Virus record (IMG/VR): IMGVR_UViG_3300030102_007788
Span: 97,149 to 161,148 of that record
From: a virus
Length of the DNA stretch: 64,000 nt
Strand: one strand, 5' to 3'
Position numbers and translations under genes: made by a program. Below are positions 20,143 to 28,056 of this stretch, piece after piece (within the stretch, counting starts at the first letter, position 1; every line of letters begins with the position of its first letter). Below the pieces are notes generated by a model. The model worked only from the letters and a program-made list of their open reading frames with translations, was not told where the DNA came from and searched no databases.

Positions 20143-20429
20143 GATTTCACGCCCTAACTGATAATACAAACAATTATTTGCCAATGCATGCGGCGAATAA
20201 TTTTCCCTATGGTGCGCCACCTGTATTAGAAAACAACGTCATGGAATATAACGAACCGACTTGGGACGATGTCCCTGACAAGTTCACCAATTACGATGAT
20301 GACGCGGCCAAGTGTTTTAGCTGCCGTGGATGGTTCCCGATAGAAGACTGCGTTATTAATCATGACGAGGAACATAAAGCTGTGCCTGTCTGTGCCACCT
20401 GTGCGGATGGGCGTATAGTATGTATATAA
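20139..20429 (+). CDS. Zinc-ribbon-like hypothetical protein, 96 aa
   Basis: The start at 20139 overlaps the previous stop (ATGA). The N-terminal half is disordered and Asn-rich; the C-terminal half has CFSC and CATCADG pairs about 30 residues apart, a likely single zinc ribbon. Function unknown. Confidence 0.7.
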   Translation: MRFHALTDNTNNYLPMHAANNFPYGAPPVLENNVMEYNEPTWDDVPDKFTNYDDDAAKCFSCRGWFPIEDCVINHDEEHKAVPVCATCADGRIVCI

Positions 20430-20585
20430 ATTATATAACCACCCCCCCTTTTCTAAAAGGAGATATCTCAGATTTACGCGAGGGCGGCGGGGGGTGGGCA
20501 ATTTCATTCTCCCCGATCCTTTTTATCTGACTTTTTCAAAAATACGCGAGACAGCGTAAGAATAGTTTTTTCAAAAATACTCAAC
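20430..20585. other. Gene-free spacer with inverted and direct repeats
   Basis: CCACCCCCCC (20439) can pair with GGGGGGTGG (20488 region), with a nested CCTTTT/AAAAGG hairpin. The stretch TTTACG followed by GGCGGCGGGGGG recalls part of the 82-bp element and may be a decayed copy. TTTTTCAAAAATAC occurs twice (20532 and 20567). Confidence 0.4.
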
Positions 20586-20996
20586 CTAAGTCTTCTTTTT
20601 AGTTCTCTTCTTTCGCTTAGGCTTTGGCCGCTTGATAGCTTTATCTTTTTTTGCTTTAGCTGTTAGGTACTTTTGCGGAATTAGAGCTTTTATAGCATCT
20701 TTGGAAGCTTTTTCGAAGTTATAACCGGGCCGCTTACTATAGAATTTATTTTTGTATTGATCTATTAAGGCATGTACGAGCATATGATGGTATTCGCACA
20801 GGGGTATAAGGTCTTCCATTGATTCCTTCCCGGGGCCTTTTCTATTTAAGTTGAGATAGGAGATGTGATGTATATGAATTTTGTCCTTGGCCCCGCAAGC
20901 GGCACATTCGCGGCCATGGTGAGCAAGAGCTTGAAGTCTCTTTCTTTGCCAAGCTTTGGATTTTAGATACTTTCTATGTTCTTCGGCTCTTCCCAT
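20586..20996 (-). CDS. HNH endonuclease, 136 aa
   Basis: A classic HNH core: CAACGAKDKIHIHHISYLN then EDLIPLCEYHHMLVHALI, with two CxxC-like positions for the structural zinc. The C-terminus is Lys-rich. HNH proteins in phages are free-standing homing endonucleases or packaging nickases; its place beside a second HNH gene, away from the terminase, favours a homing role. It overlaps the upstream gene by 34 bases. Confidence 0.85.
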   Translation of the reverse strand: MGRAEEHRKYLKSKAWQRKRLQALAHHGRECAACGAKDKIHIHHISYLNLNRKGPGKESMEDLIPLCEYHHMLVHALIDQYKNKFYSKRPGYNFEKASKDAIKALIPQKYLTAKAKKDKAIKRPKPKRKKRTKKKT

Positions 20997-21643
20997 TTAT
21001 TGCTTTTACTACAATTATCTGTTGCCCATAGAGGCCTTAAGTTTAAATAGTTAAAACACTCCCTCTGAACCTCTTCTTTTGTGAAGTCTTTATTCTTTAT
21101 GAACCAATCTATAGGTTTATGATGATCTATATGCCATTCGCCATGGTTATCCCAAGACATACCTTCTGAGAAATAGGATTCGATGTGATACTGTACTTGT
21201 TCCCAGCTTTGGGCGCCTAACAGGTTAAGTGTCTTTATACTTTTAATAGCGTTAAACCCGTATTTTTTTGCCGCTCCAAAGGCTTTTGAGGTTCTATTTC
21301 TTAGTGTTGTAGCTATTTTATATGGAGGGTTTTCCATTCTTTTTTTATGCGACGCCTTTGCTTTTTCTTTACCCTTTTCACTTCTTAAATACTTGTACTG
21401 AGCATCCCGCCAAGCCTCTGGATTTTCTTTTGCCCATTCGTGGGCTTTATATTTTTTCCAACAGGACTTACATTCTCTTCTCCTTATATGGGGCTCCTTA
21501 TTGCTTTTAGGGTAAAAGTCTTTAATATCTAATATTTCGTGACATGTTTTGCACTCCCTGCTAATTTCTCTACCATTGAGATAAATTGATTTGCCAAAAC
21601 GCGATTGAACCACTTCTTTAACAGGGATGCCTACCGTAAGCAT
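20963..21643 (-). CDS. HNH-family endonuclease, 226 aa
   Basis: N-terminal zinc-knuckle part (CKTCHEI ... CKSCWKK), then a basic helical linker, then WHIDHHKPIDWF with LNLRPLWATDNCSKSNK, the signature of phage HNH homing endonucleases. A TTGTAATAT box lies 6 nt upstream of the ATG (21650-21658). It forms an operon with the second HNH gene. Confidence 0.85.
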   Translation of the reverse strand: MLTVGIPVKEVVQSRFGKSIYLNGREISRECKTCHEILDIKDFYPKSNKEPHIRRRECKSCWKKYKAHEWAKENPEAWRDAQYKYLRSEKGKEKAKASHKKRMENPPYKIATTLRNRTSKAFGAAKKYGFNAIKSIKTLNLLGAQSWEQVQYHIESYFSEGMSWDNHGEWHIDHHKPIDWFIKNKDFTKEEVQRECFNYLNLRPLWATDNCSKSNKWEEPKNIESI

Positions 21644-21649
21644 AAAGTC

Positions 21650-21658
21650 ATATTACAA
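21650..21658 (-). promoter_or_regulatory. Late-type promoter box
   Basis: Minus strand TTGTAATAT, 6 nt before the ATG of gene 20963-21643; one base off the GTGTAATAT consensus. Confidence 0.4.
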
Positions 21659-21719
21659 CGGCCAAAATATTTTTTCTAAAATCTTTTGAATTCACAGCGG
21701 CCAAAGTTATAATACGTTT

Positions 21720-21989
21720 ATGTTGAAAGTATGTACAAAATGCAAAGAGGCTCTCCCTTTATCCGACTTTAGGAAGCAGAGTAGTACGAAGGATGGCTTG
21801 AAGTATTATTGTAAACAATGCGATAACGAACTCGCGAAAAGCTACTATAAAAAGAATAAAGAGAAGATTGTCAGTAAAGTTAAGGAATGGCAGGAAAAAA
21901 ATCCTGAAAAGGTTAAGGGATATAAAAAATCGTACTATGGCAAAAATAGAACTGTACAACCACCAACCATTTCCGAAGACAATACATAG
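21720..21989 (+). CDS. Zinc-knuckle protein, 89 aa
   Basis: MLKVCTKCKEALPLSDFRKQ with CKQCDNELAKSYYKKNKEK: a treble-clef-like N-terminal zinc knuckle of the kind found in front of phage HNH nucleases, here without a nuclease part. A TATAAT box ends about 6 nt upstream of the ATG. It may be a truncated homing endonuclease or a stand-alone DNA binder. Confidence 0.7.
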   Translation: MLKVCTKCKEALPLSDFRKQSSTKDGLKYYCKQCDNELAKSYYKKNKEKIVSKVKEWQEKNPEKVKGYKKSYYGKNRTVQPPTISEDNT

Positions 21990-22902
21990 GTGGGGTTGGA
22001 ACGGGGTTACCCGACTAATTGCCAAACATTTTCATGATCATAGCGCAGAGGTAATGCTTGACGCTATGATCGAGCATACTTTTCACGTAGGGAGAGGTAA
22101 AAAAATGGATTTTACTTGTTTTCCCCACATGAAGAAGAAATGGATTAATATGTTCCATAATCCTTGTACTTCGTTAGGGTCTACAGAAACAAGATGGGAG
22201 CAAAATATATTTTCTCTTTATGGCAACAAGCACTATAGAGCTTTTATGGAGAATTGTATTGGATTTATTACATTTAGCAAAAGCGCCGCTTTAAAAACTA
22301 GAAAATCTCTACATCATTTAGATATTAATTTACCAGTAGGTTTTGTCCATCACCCATCCGAAGAATCTAATATAAAATTCAATTTAGAACATTTTGAGCG
22401 CCAAGTAATTCATGTCGGCTGGTGGCTTAGGAATTTTGATTCATTTTTTAGGCTTAAGACTAAATATAAGAAAATTGTATTACAAGGCCCCGGAGAATAC
22501 GGAATGGATAGCTATTACAACAGTAAGGCTAAATTAAAAACACGACACGAGCAGAATTGCACGCATTTAACCAACGGTTATCTTTCTAACGAGCAATACG
22601 ATGAAATTATGTCAAAGTCAGTTGTCTTTTTGGATTTGTATGACTCTATTGCAAATAACGCTATCCTTGAATGTATATCTCGCCAAACACCCATCTTAGT
22701 TAACCCTCTAGACTCAGTTGTCGAGTACCTAGGCAAAGATTACCCGTTTTATTACTACTCGCTAGATGAAGCGGCGGAAAAGTTAGAGGATGATGATTTA
22801 CTACAAGAAACCTCTGAATATTTACAAAGCCGCCAAAGCTTGGTAGCTAAAGACAAGTTTGTGAAAGATTTAGACCATGTCTTGGAAACATTTTTAAAAT
22901 AA
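21937..22902 (+). CDS. Glycosyltransferase-like protein (GT-B), 321 aa
   Basis: The start at 21937 (MAKIELYNHQPFPKTIHRWG) overlaps the zinc-knuckle gene by 53 bases; an earlier in-frame ATG at 21868 would give an unnatural basic extension. The C-terminal half has the GT-B pattern: VIHVGWWLRNF, then NEQYDEIMSKSVVFLDLYDS and NNAILECISRQTPILVNPLD, where the conserved Glu-containing segment usually contacts the sugar nucleotide. Donor and acceptor are unknown; modification of virion protein or host surface is possible. Confidence 0.7.
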   Translation: MAKIELYNHQPFPKTIHRWGWNGVTRLIAKHFHDHSAEVMLDAMIEHTFHVGRGKKMDFTCFPHMKKKWINMFHNPCTSLGSTETRWEQNIFSLYGNKHYRAFMENCIGFITFSKSAALKTRKSLHHLDINLPVGFVHHPSEESNIKFNLEHFERQVIHVGWWLRNFDSFFRLKTKYKKIVLQGPGEYGMDSYYNSKAKLKTRHEQNCTHLTNGYLSNEQYDEIMSKSVVFLDLYDSIANNAILECISRQTPILVNPLDSVVEYLGKDYPFYYYSLDEAAEKLEDDDLLQETSEYLQSRQSLVAKDKFVKDLDHVLETFLK

Positions 22903-22935
22903 GATTTTAAAAAAAATGGATTTTATGTTTTTTCT

Positions 22936-22944
22936 GTGTAATAT
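22936..22944 (+). promoter_or_regulatory. Late-type promoter box
   Basis: GTGTAATAT, 8 nt before the ATG at 22953; no -35 hexamer. Confidence 0.55.
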
Positions 22945-22952
22945 CATTTAAC

Positions 22953-23381
22953 ATGGGACTTAATTTAAATTATACCAAGGAAGACGGTCAACAGGCTTTT
23001 TACTGGAAGGTTAGCCGAGTTGAGAATTGGTTCCAAGGCACTACTGGTCCGGATTACGGCTCCAATATCAACACCTTGGGATTCACGAATGAAACCTATC
23101 GAAACCAAGGAGCTCCCTCTGTAGCTGATAATATGTTCAACTGCCCATACTCTGGCGCAGTAGATTATTACGATTACGCAGACCTTACAGGAGTTTCTGG
23201 TGAGGTAACTGGAACTAAACGTTTAGGTCCGCCTCTCCCCTCTGATTGGGATTGGGCAGAAAATGGAGTATCCGGTTGGATGCAGCGGAGTGACGATATC
23301 AGGAGCGGAGCGTATGTTTGGTTAAAGAACTGCGTACCTTTCTTCTCAGGAGCAACAGACGCATTAACAGAAGGAGAATAA
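22953..23381 (+). CDS. Putative structural protein, 142 aa (paralogue A)
   Basis: The protein is rich in Gly, Trp and Tyr and shares the segment DLTGVSGEVTGTKRLGP and the following LPSDW and VSGWM with the next gene, so the two arose by tandem duplication. The DNA of the shared segment differs at many synonymous sites, so the duplication is old and the protein constrained. Likely a minor virion or secreted protein; no known family recognised. Confidence 0.75.
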   Translation: MGLNLNYTKEDGQQAFYWKVSRVENWFQGTTGPDYGSNINTLGFTNETYRNQGAPSVADNMFNCPYSGAVDYYDYADLTGVSGEVTGTKRLGPPLPSDWDWAENGVSGWMQRSDDIRSGAYVWLKNCVPFFSGATDALTEGE

Positions 23382-23385
23382 TACA

Positions 23386-23820
23386 ATGGGACTTTATAAA
23401 TCAATTACAACAGACGCTGGCTCAACACTTAATTACTGGGATTTCGGTATCGTTGAGGTTAATACTGCTGCATCAAAAAAAGAAGATCAAAACGCCGTTG
23501 TTAACATTTGGGGTTATCATGACGTAGATTATTATAACGCTGGCAAGCCACCTATCGAAAGATGGAACCAATATACTTGTAATATGGTTAGTGGCACCGA
23601 TCATTATTCTTACATGGATTTGACGGGTGTTAGCGGTGAAGTAACAGGTACAAAAAGACTTGGACCTGCTCTTCCATCTGACTGGAGCTGGACAGCTAAT
23701 AGTGTTTCTGGTTGGATGGCTAATAGCTCCGATATTCGTAACGGAGCTCAAGCATGGGCTCTTAACTGTGTTCCTGCTTTTTCAGGAGCTGTTGTGACCG
23801 GTCAGGTATATCCAGATTAA
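23386..23820 (+). CDS. Putative structural protein, 144 aa (paralogue B)
   Basis: Paralogue of 22953-23381 (shared core at the same relative place, similar length and end NCVPxFSGA). It follows by 4 bases. Function unknown. Confidence 0.75.
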   Translation: MGLYKSITTDAGSTLNYWDFGIVEVNTAASKKEDQNAVVNIWGYHDVDYYNAGKPPIERWNQYTCNMVSGTDHYSYMDLTGVSGEVTGTKRLGPALPSDWSWTANSVSGWMANSSDIRNGAQAWALNCVPAFSGAVVTGQVYPD

Positions 23821-23844
23821 TTCCCAAAAGAAAGTATATAAATT

Positions 23845-24114
23845 ATGAGCAATACAGAAAAAACAGGCGGTAGAGACGTTAATTATTGGAGACGCCGTAT
23901 GGGTCTCCCCGTAGAAGAAGGAAACGTAGGTGCTGGCACCGACGGAAATGTTGGTGCTGGTAGTTCAGCCCCGGCTCCCGAGCCAGCGCCAGAACCGGCG
24001 CCAGAGCCAGCGCCAGAGCCCGTTGAAGACGGTAATGTGGGCGTCGGCACTAGCGAAGGCAATGTCGGCGCAGGTGACGACGATGGTAATGTAGGTGTCG
24101 GTACGACTTCCTAA
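23845..24114 (+). CDS. Repeat protein with GNVGAGT motifs, 89 aa
   Basis: After an N-terminal SNTEKTGGRDVNYWRRRMG segment it carries GNVGAGT, GNVGAGS, an (EPAP)n linker, then GNVGVGT, GNVGAGD and GNVGVGT. The motif is close to the GNVGIGT repeat of the giant tail fibres, suggesting it binds or derives from them. A TATAAAT box stands just before the ATG. A strong terminator follows. Confidence 0.7.
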   Translation: MSNTEKTGGRDVNYWRRRMGLPVEEGNVGAGTDGNVGAGSSAPAPEPAPEPAPEPAPEPVEDGNVGVGTSEGNVGAGDDDGNVGVGTTS

Positions 24115-24140
24115 TACGTTAATTAAATTAGTTCCTCAGT

Positions 24141-24172
24141 CGCAGCCCCCCAGCGGGGCTGCGATTTTTTTT
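24141..24172 (+). terminator. Rho-independent terminator
   Basis: CGCAGCCCC/GGGGCTGCG stem followed by A and eight T. Confidence 0.9.
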
Positions 24173-24208
24173 ACTCTTATCTTTTTAGAGATCGTCGTCA
24201 ATGAGGTA

Positions 24209-24589
24209 CTAGTCGTTGACAAACATTTCCTCATCTTCAAGCAATCCGTATTCTCCTCCCTTCCACATAGATTCGATTGCCGCCGCTCCCCCCGCATAGG
24301 CATTAAAGCAAGTAAGCAGAACATTAGCTTCCCCAGCGATGTTGTTCCTTGCTGCTTCATACCCCGGAATAATCACTAAACTTTTGCCGTCTTCTGCGAC
24401 TCCTGTCCACGGGCCGCTACAATTAGTAAGCGCCCATTTTTTAATTACAATATCTTCTCCCTCATTGTTTTTACCTTTGATTTCATTTTGCTGATATGTT
24501 GCTATAGCCATCCAACTCCAGTCTTCACTAACCCATTGTGCAGTGATACCGTGATCGTGTTTTAATAATACGTGTTGATTGAATTTCAT
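24209..24589 (-). CDS. Hypothetical protein, 126 aa
   Basis: The ATG at 24589 (MKFNQHVLLKHDHGITAQWV) has AGGAAA 5-6 nt upstream and is preferred to longer readings up to 24724 that overlap the HMA gene. The protein is mixed alpha/beta with an acidic C-terminus (LLEDEEMFVND). Function unknown; last gene of a reverse operon. Confidence 0.7.
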   Translation of the reverse strand: MKFNQHVLLKHDHGITAQWVSEDWSWMAIATYQQNEIKGKNNEGEDIVIKKWALTNCSGPWTGVAEDGKSLVIIPGYEAARNNIAGEANVLLTCFNAYAGGAAAIESMWKGGEYGLLEDEEMFVND

Positions 24590-24653
24590 AATTTTCCTTT
24601 TCTTGAAGTGCCATCCTTCCCCTAATGGCTTTGTGGACTCCCCACCGGAAAAT

Positions 24654-24962
24654 TTATGGTTGATTGTACCTATTAGGCTTTTTATTCCAAAGCCTTTTAA
24701 TACTGGTGACTTCATAACCAGCATCTTTTATAATTTTTATAATTTTAGTATTCTTGATCCAATATACTCTCCCTGAATCACTTTCGGCCAAATCAATTAA
24801 AGCTACCTGTTTTTTTGTATCAAATTTTATATTTAATACATTAATCTCTTTTTTGAAACCGCGTTTAATCCCTATACCACACGAAGAACAAACTAACCCA
24901 TTGATCTTTATCTCCAAGTCAGGTTGGAAGGATAAAGCGGCAACTAGCATCAAAGAAGTCAT
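24654..24962 (-). CDS. Heavy-metal-associated (HMA) domain protein, 102 aa
   Basis: Residues about 16-95 match the HMA fold of copper chaperones and MerP: EIKINGLVCSSCGIGIKRGF with the CxxC pair at Cys25/Cys28, KKQVALIDL strand and IIKDAGYEV helix-strand. The N-terminus (MTSLMLVAALSFQPD) looks like a short signal, so a periplasmic location is possible. It probably binds a soft metal such as copper, zinc or mercury. It sits in an operon behind a membrane coiled-coil protein, with a 4-base overlap. Confidence 0.7.
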   Translation of the reverse strand: MTSLMLVAALSFQPDLEIKINGLVCSSCGIGIKRGFKKEINVLNIKFDTKKQVALIDLAESDSGRVYWIKNTKIIKIIKDAGYEVTSIKRLWNKKPNRYNQP

Positions 24963-25240
24963 TGATTTTTCTGATGTTTAGCTAACTCAATTTCTATTTC
25001 CCTCAGCCTATTATTCAAACTATTTATAGCTGCGGTATTATTTGAAGTGTCTTTTTGTAGAATAGTGATTTCAGTTATCTTTTTGTCCATTTGAATTAAA
25101 TGGTCCTCCAATTTCTCAAACTCCACTTTACTAGGAAATAAAGTTTGAAGATATGCCAATATCCCAATCCCTATAATAGGAGCAAACTTAAGGAACCCAT
25201 CTAAATCCGTAAAAGATATTTTTTTATTTTCACTTGGCAT
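24959..25240 (-). CDS. Membrane coiled-coil protein, 93 aa
   Basis: The ATG at 25240 (MPSENKKISFTDLDG) lies 8 nt behind a GTGTAATAT box; an in-frame TTG at 25246 is less likely. One transmembrane helix (FAPIIGIGILAYLQTLF) is followed by a long coiled coil (EFEKLEDHLIQMDKKITEIT). The layout resembles phage holin- or spanin-associated proteins but is not diagnostic. Confidence 0.65.
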   Translation of the reverse strand: MPSENKKISFTDLDGFLKFAPIIGIGILAYLQTLFPSKVEFEKLEDHLIQMDKKITEITILQKDTSNNTAAINSLNNRLREIEIELAKHQKNQ

Positions 25241-25248
25241 TTCCAATA

Positions 25249-25257
25249 ATATTACAC
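25249..25257 (-). promoter_or_regulatory. Late-type promoter box
   Basis: Minus strand GTGTAATAT, 8 nt before the ATG of 24959-25240. Confidence 0.55.
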
Positions 25258-25291
25258 AGAAATTTATATTTTTCTAAATGTAATACATAAT

Positions 25292-26017
25292 ATGGCACAA
25301 TTAAATGCAAATACCCCCTACATACAATGTTTCATTCGTAACCGGTATATACTGGGTCCAGAAGATAACGGATTGACCGAAGGTTATATATTCGGTGTAA
25401 AATCTATGATAAATCGTCCCATGCACTTTCATTTTCAATCGTGCTTCGGGGCGATTTTTTGGCAGATGCCAATTTCGGCGTTTTGTCATAAAGAGGACTA
25501 TGAAGTATTATCTGAGGAAGAAGAAAAACGACTATCCTTATTGCAAACATGGGATTGTCAGGATAATGATATCGCAGTTACTACATTCGGCTTTTTGCAA
25601 AACCGCAGAGTTGACGTATTTTGCCGGGACCAAGTATGGCGTTCTGGTAAGTATGTTTTTACTATTGACGACTACGAGGGAGACCTTAACGAGCTCAATA
25701 TTGGATACGCTAACGATCAAGATTCAAAATGTTACCACTTTTTGGAATTGGATGATGGGAACTATGCCATACCCCCTAATAATCTTTTACGCTGGCATAA
25801 TCCTGATTTTATTGTACCGTATCCTAAGGATAAACCCCCTAAAATAAAAATATTCAATAACCCTCTCAGCTCTGAAGATATAGACAGATCCTATGGAAAT
25901 AGCCCTTACTACTTCTATAATCATTACCCGGAAGAGGAAAAAAAAGAAATAGAACCTACCCCGTTAAGATCAAAATCTGCTTATAGAGAAGATTTACCAG
26001 AATATCCCTCAGCTTAG
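25292..26017 (+). CDS. Hypothetical protein, 241 aa
   Basis: MAQLNANTPYIQCFIRNRYI; mixed alpha/beta, rich in aromatic and acidic residues, Pro-rich tail (EEEKKEIEPTPLRSKSAY). ATGTAATAC, close to the late box, ends 5 nt before the ATG. I do not recognise the family. Confidence 0.7.
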   Translation: MAQLNANTPYIQCFIRNRYILGPEDNGLTEGYIFGVKSMINRPMHFHFQSCFGAIFWQMPISAFCHKEDYEVLSEEEEKRLSLLQTWDCQDNDIAVTTFGFLQNRRVDVFCRDQVWRSGKYVFTIDDYEGDLNELNIGYANDQDSKCYHFLELDDGNYAIPPNNLLRWHNPDFIVPYPKDKPPKIKIFNNPLSSEDIDRSYGNSPYYFYNHYPEEEKKEIEPTPLRSKSAYREDLPEYPSA

Positions 26018-26039
26018 TATTTGTAGCATAGATGTTTCT

Positions 26040-26048
26040 GTGTAATAT
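26040..26048 (+). promoter_or_regulatory. Late-type promoter box of the cyclase operon
   Basis: GTGTAATAT, 5 nt before the ATG at 26054, implying a leaderless transcript. Confidence 0.55.
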
Positions 26049-26053
26049 TTTTT

Positions 26054-27646
26054 ATGGGGGAACTGCATACCATAGCAAGCAATGGTAATTTAAATGTTAT
26101 AAAAAAAGCGCTTTCGAAAAATAAAGACGCATTTCTTGTCGTAGATGAAGAGTTAGGATGGTCTCCTTTACATTACGCCGCTAGCAAAAGCAAAACTAAA
26201 ATTGTAGAAGCTATTTTAGAGGCTGGCGTTGACCCTAATATTCCAAGTGTTCCTCGCACTAAATATAAACAAAATGCTTGGAACTTAGCTATGGAGGAAG
26301 ACAAAGAGAATGTTGACCCAATCGTTTTCCCACTGGATGTTGCAGATGGCCCTTCTCGCACAACAGTATTCAAAACGATTTTAATGTACGGTGGAATTTT
26401 TTATGGAGATGAATTAACTCTTCATCAAGCTGTACAGTTAGACGATATGGAAGAAGTCGAGGGATTACTACAAGACGAAACTCTTAAAATTAATGCTAGA
26501 GATAATAGAGGATGGATGGCGATTCATTACGCTGTAGATCTTGCTAATATGGAAATGTTAAAAATATTAATTGCAAATAAAGCTGCTATAAACGGTTCCA
26601 CTTATGCAAAAGATGCTATAATTCATTTTAATCCTTGGGAAATTGCTAACATTAAAAATGATGAAGTAATGCTTAAATTTTTAGAATCTAAAGGCGCTAA
26701 ACGTCACCCGGGTATACTGCATGATCAAAGGGCAACGTTAAAAAATAAAACTAAATTATACGACAGGTCAAAATCTGACTTAACTATGTCAGCAGTTAGA
26801 GAAAAATTAAAAGAAAAAGAAGCCTCGTTTAAAAAAGTTCCTAAAGCTCCTGAAGGATTTTTGGGCAAGCTATTTGAAAATAAACACGATAAAGAAAAAA
26901 GATTAGCTTTAGAAGCCGCTGCCGAAAAAGAGCGGGAAAAAGAAGAAGAAGCCAAAAGAATAAAGCAACAAGAGCAAGAAGAAGAAAGAAGAAAACAGCA
27001 AGTTATAAAATGGTCTGGAGGCGTAGATCCTTTTAAATTAAAGGGTGAGTCATTAACTTATGACGAACAGTGTGAGGCTCATATTTATTTTATGGATATC
27101 GTAGGGTATTCGCAGAAAAGCACAAGTGAACAAAAACAAGTTTCAGATGAGTTGGTTTCAATTGTAAAAAGCACCGAGAGCTTTCAGAAGGCAGATAAAA
27201 AAGGTAAGTTAGTTATTCTGCCTACAGGTGACGGTATGGCTTTAGTTTTCTTCGATTCCGTTCATACAGCTTTTAAATGCGCTATAGATGTCGGCATCAG
27301 GACATTTAAGCATCCTCAAATAGGATTACGTCACGGTGTTTATACCGGACCCGTAGTTCCTGTTAAAGACATAAATGATAACCCTAACGTTTCTGGTACA
27401 GGTATAAATATGGCTCAACGCTGCATGGATGCTGGAGACAGTGATCATATCTTGATCTCAGATCATGTGTATCAATACGTTAGAGAATCTATACCTGCAT
27501 TAAAATTTGAAGATTGGGGACCTGTAGTCGTCAAACACGGAGCTACAGTACATATGTGGACAGCTTTTGGCGTTAATTGTGGGAGACAAGAATTTCCTCA
27601 TTGGAGAGGGATTAAGAGATTAGAGTATAAGGAAGATGAAGAATAA
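26054..27646 (+). CDS. Ankyrin-repeat class III nucleotidyl cyclase, 530 aa
   Basis: Residues about 1-215 contain ankyrin repeats (ELGWSPLHYAASKSKTKIVE; RGWMAIHYAVDLANMEMLKI). About 215-320 is a charged coiled coil. About 335-510 is a class III adenylyl/guanylyl cyclase domain: FMDIVGYS with metal-binding Asp348, LPTGDGMALVFF with second metal Asp393, GLRHGVYTGPVV, and SGTGINMAQRCMDA with the Asn452/Arg456 transition-state pair. The Lys expected just before the second Asp in typical adenylyl cyclases is not present (LPTGD), so the base used (A, G, C or U) cannot be told. The enzyme should make a 3',5'-cyclic nucleotide. It heads an operon with a ferredoxin. Confidence 0.9.
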   Translation: MGELHTIASNGNLNVIKKALSKNKDAFLVVDEELGWSPLHYAASKSKTKIVEAILEAGVDPNIPSVPRTKYKQNAWNLAMEEDKENVDPIVFPLDVADGPSRTTVFKTILMYGGIFYGDELTLHQAVQLDDMEEVEGLLQDETLKINARDNRGWMAIHYAVDLANMEMLKILIANKAAINGSTYAKDAIIHFNPWEIANIKNDEVMLKFLESKGAKRHPGILHDQRATLKNKTKLYDRSKSDLTMSAVREKLKEKEASFKKVPKAPEGFLGKLFENKHDKEKRLALEAAAEKEREKEEEAKRIKQQEQEEERRKQQVIKWSGGVDPFKLKGESLTYDEQCEAHIYFMDIVGYSQKSTSEQKQVSDELVSIVKSTESFQKADKKGKLVILPTGDGMALVFFDSVHTAFKCAIDVGIRTFKHPQIGLRHGVYTGPVVPVKDINDNPNVSGTGINMAQRCMDAGDSDHILISDHVYQYVRESIPALKFEDWGPVVVKHGATVHMWTAFGVNCGRQEFPHWRGIKRLEYKEDEE

Positions 27647-27833
27647 AATATTAAACTGCGAAGAAGAAGATTGCCCTTCGTATTTTGAAGATCTAGCTAG
27701 CTGCGGGGAAACCCATTTAGCCACTTGTATGAGCTGTTTTAAAAGAGTTCAGTTGGTGAGTACTAAAGATATGTACGAATCAATGAATGAGCAAAATATG
27801 AAAGTCGCAATGGAGGAATGCATCAATGGCTGA
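27636..27833 (+). CDS. Small Cys-rich protein, 65 aa
   Basis: Overlaps the cyclase gene by 11 bases. MKNKILNCEEEDCPSYFEDL and CGETHLATCMSCFKRVQL provide six Cys in CxxxxC, CxxC-like spacing, which suggests metal or iron-sulfur binding. Downstream it overlaps the ferredoxin gene by 8 bases. Function unknown. Confidence 0.75.
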   Translation: MKNKILNCEEEDCPSYFEDLASCGETHLATCMSCFKRVQLVSTKDMYESMNEQNMKVAMEECING

Positions 27834-28056
27834 TTTACAAAATAAATATTCCGATAACATAGAAGGTCGTTATTTCGTCGATGAACAATGCATTGATTGT
27901 GACCTTTGTAGAGAGGTTGCCCCTGAATCTTTTGGTAGGAACAATGAAGAAGGTTACTCTTACGTTTTTAAACAGCCAGAAAACAGTGAGGAAGAAGAGC
28001 TTTGTAAAGAAGCCATGGACGGTTGCCCAGTAGAAGCTATTGGAGATTTTGGATAA
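27826..28056 (+). CDS. [4Fe-4S]-type ferredoxin, 76 aa
   Basis: CIDCDLCREVAPESF near the N-terminus (Cys22, Cys25, Cys28) and LCKEAMDGCPVEAI near the C-terminus match single-cluster ferredoxins of the Fer4 type. The protein is acidic and small, as expected for a soluble electron carrier. Phage ferredoxins are known from cyanophages, but those are [2Fe-2S]; here it is translationally coupled to the cyclase operon. The partner redox enzyme is not visible. Confidence 0.85.
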   Translation: MADLQNKYSDNIEGRYFVDEQCIDCDLCREVAPESFGRNNEEGYSYVFKQPENSEEEELCKEAMDGCPVEAIGDFG

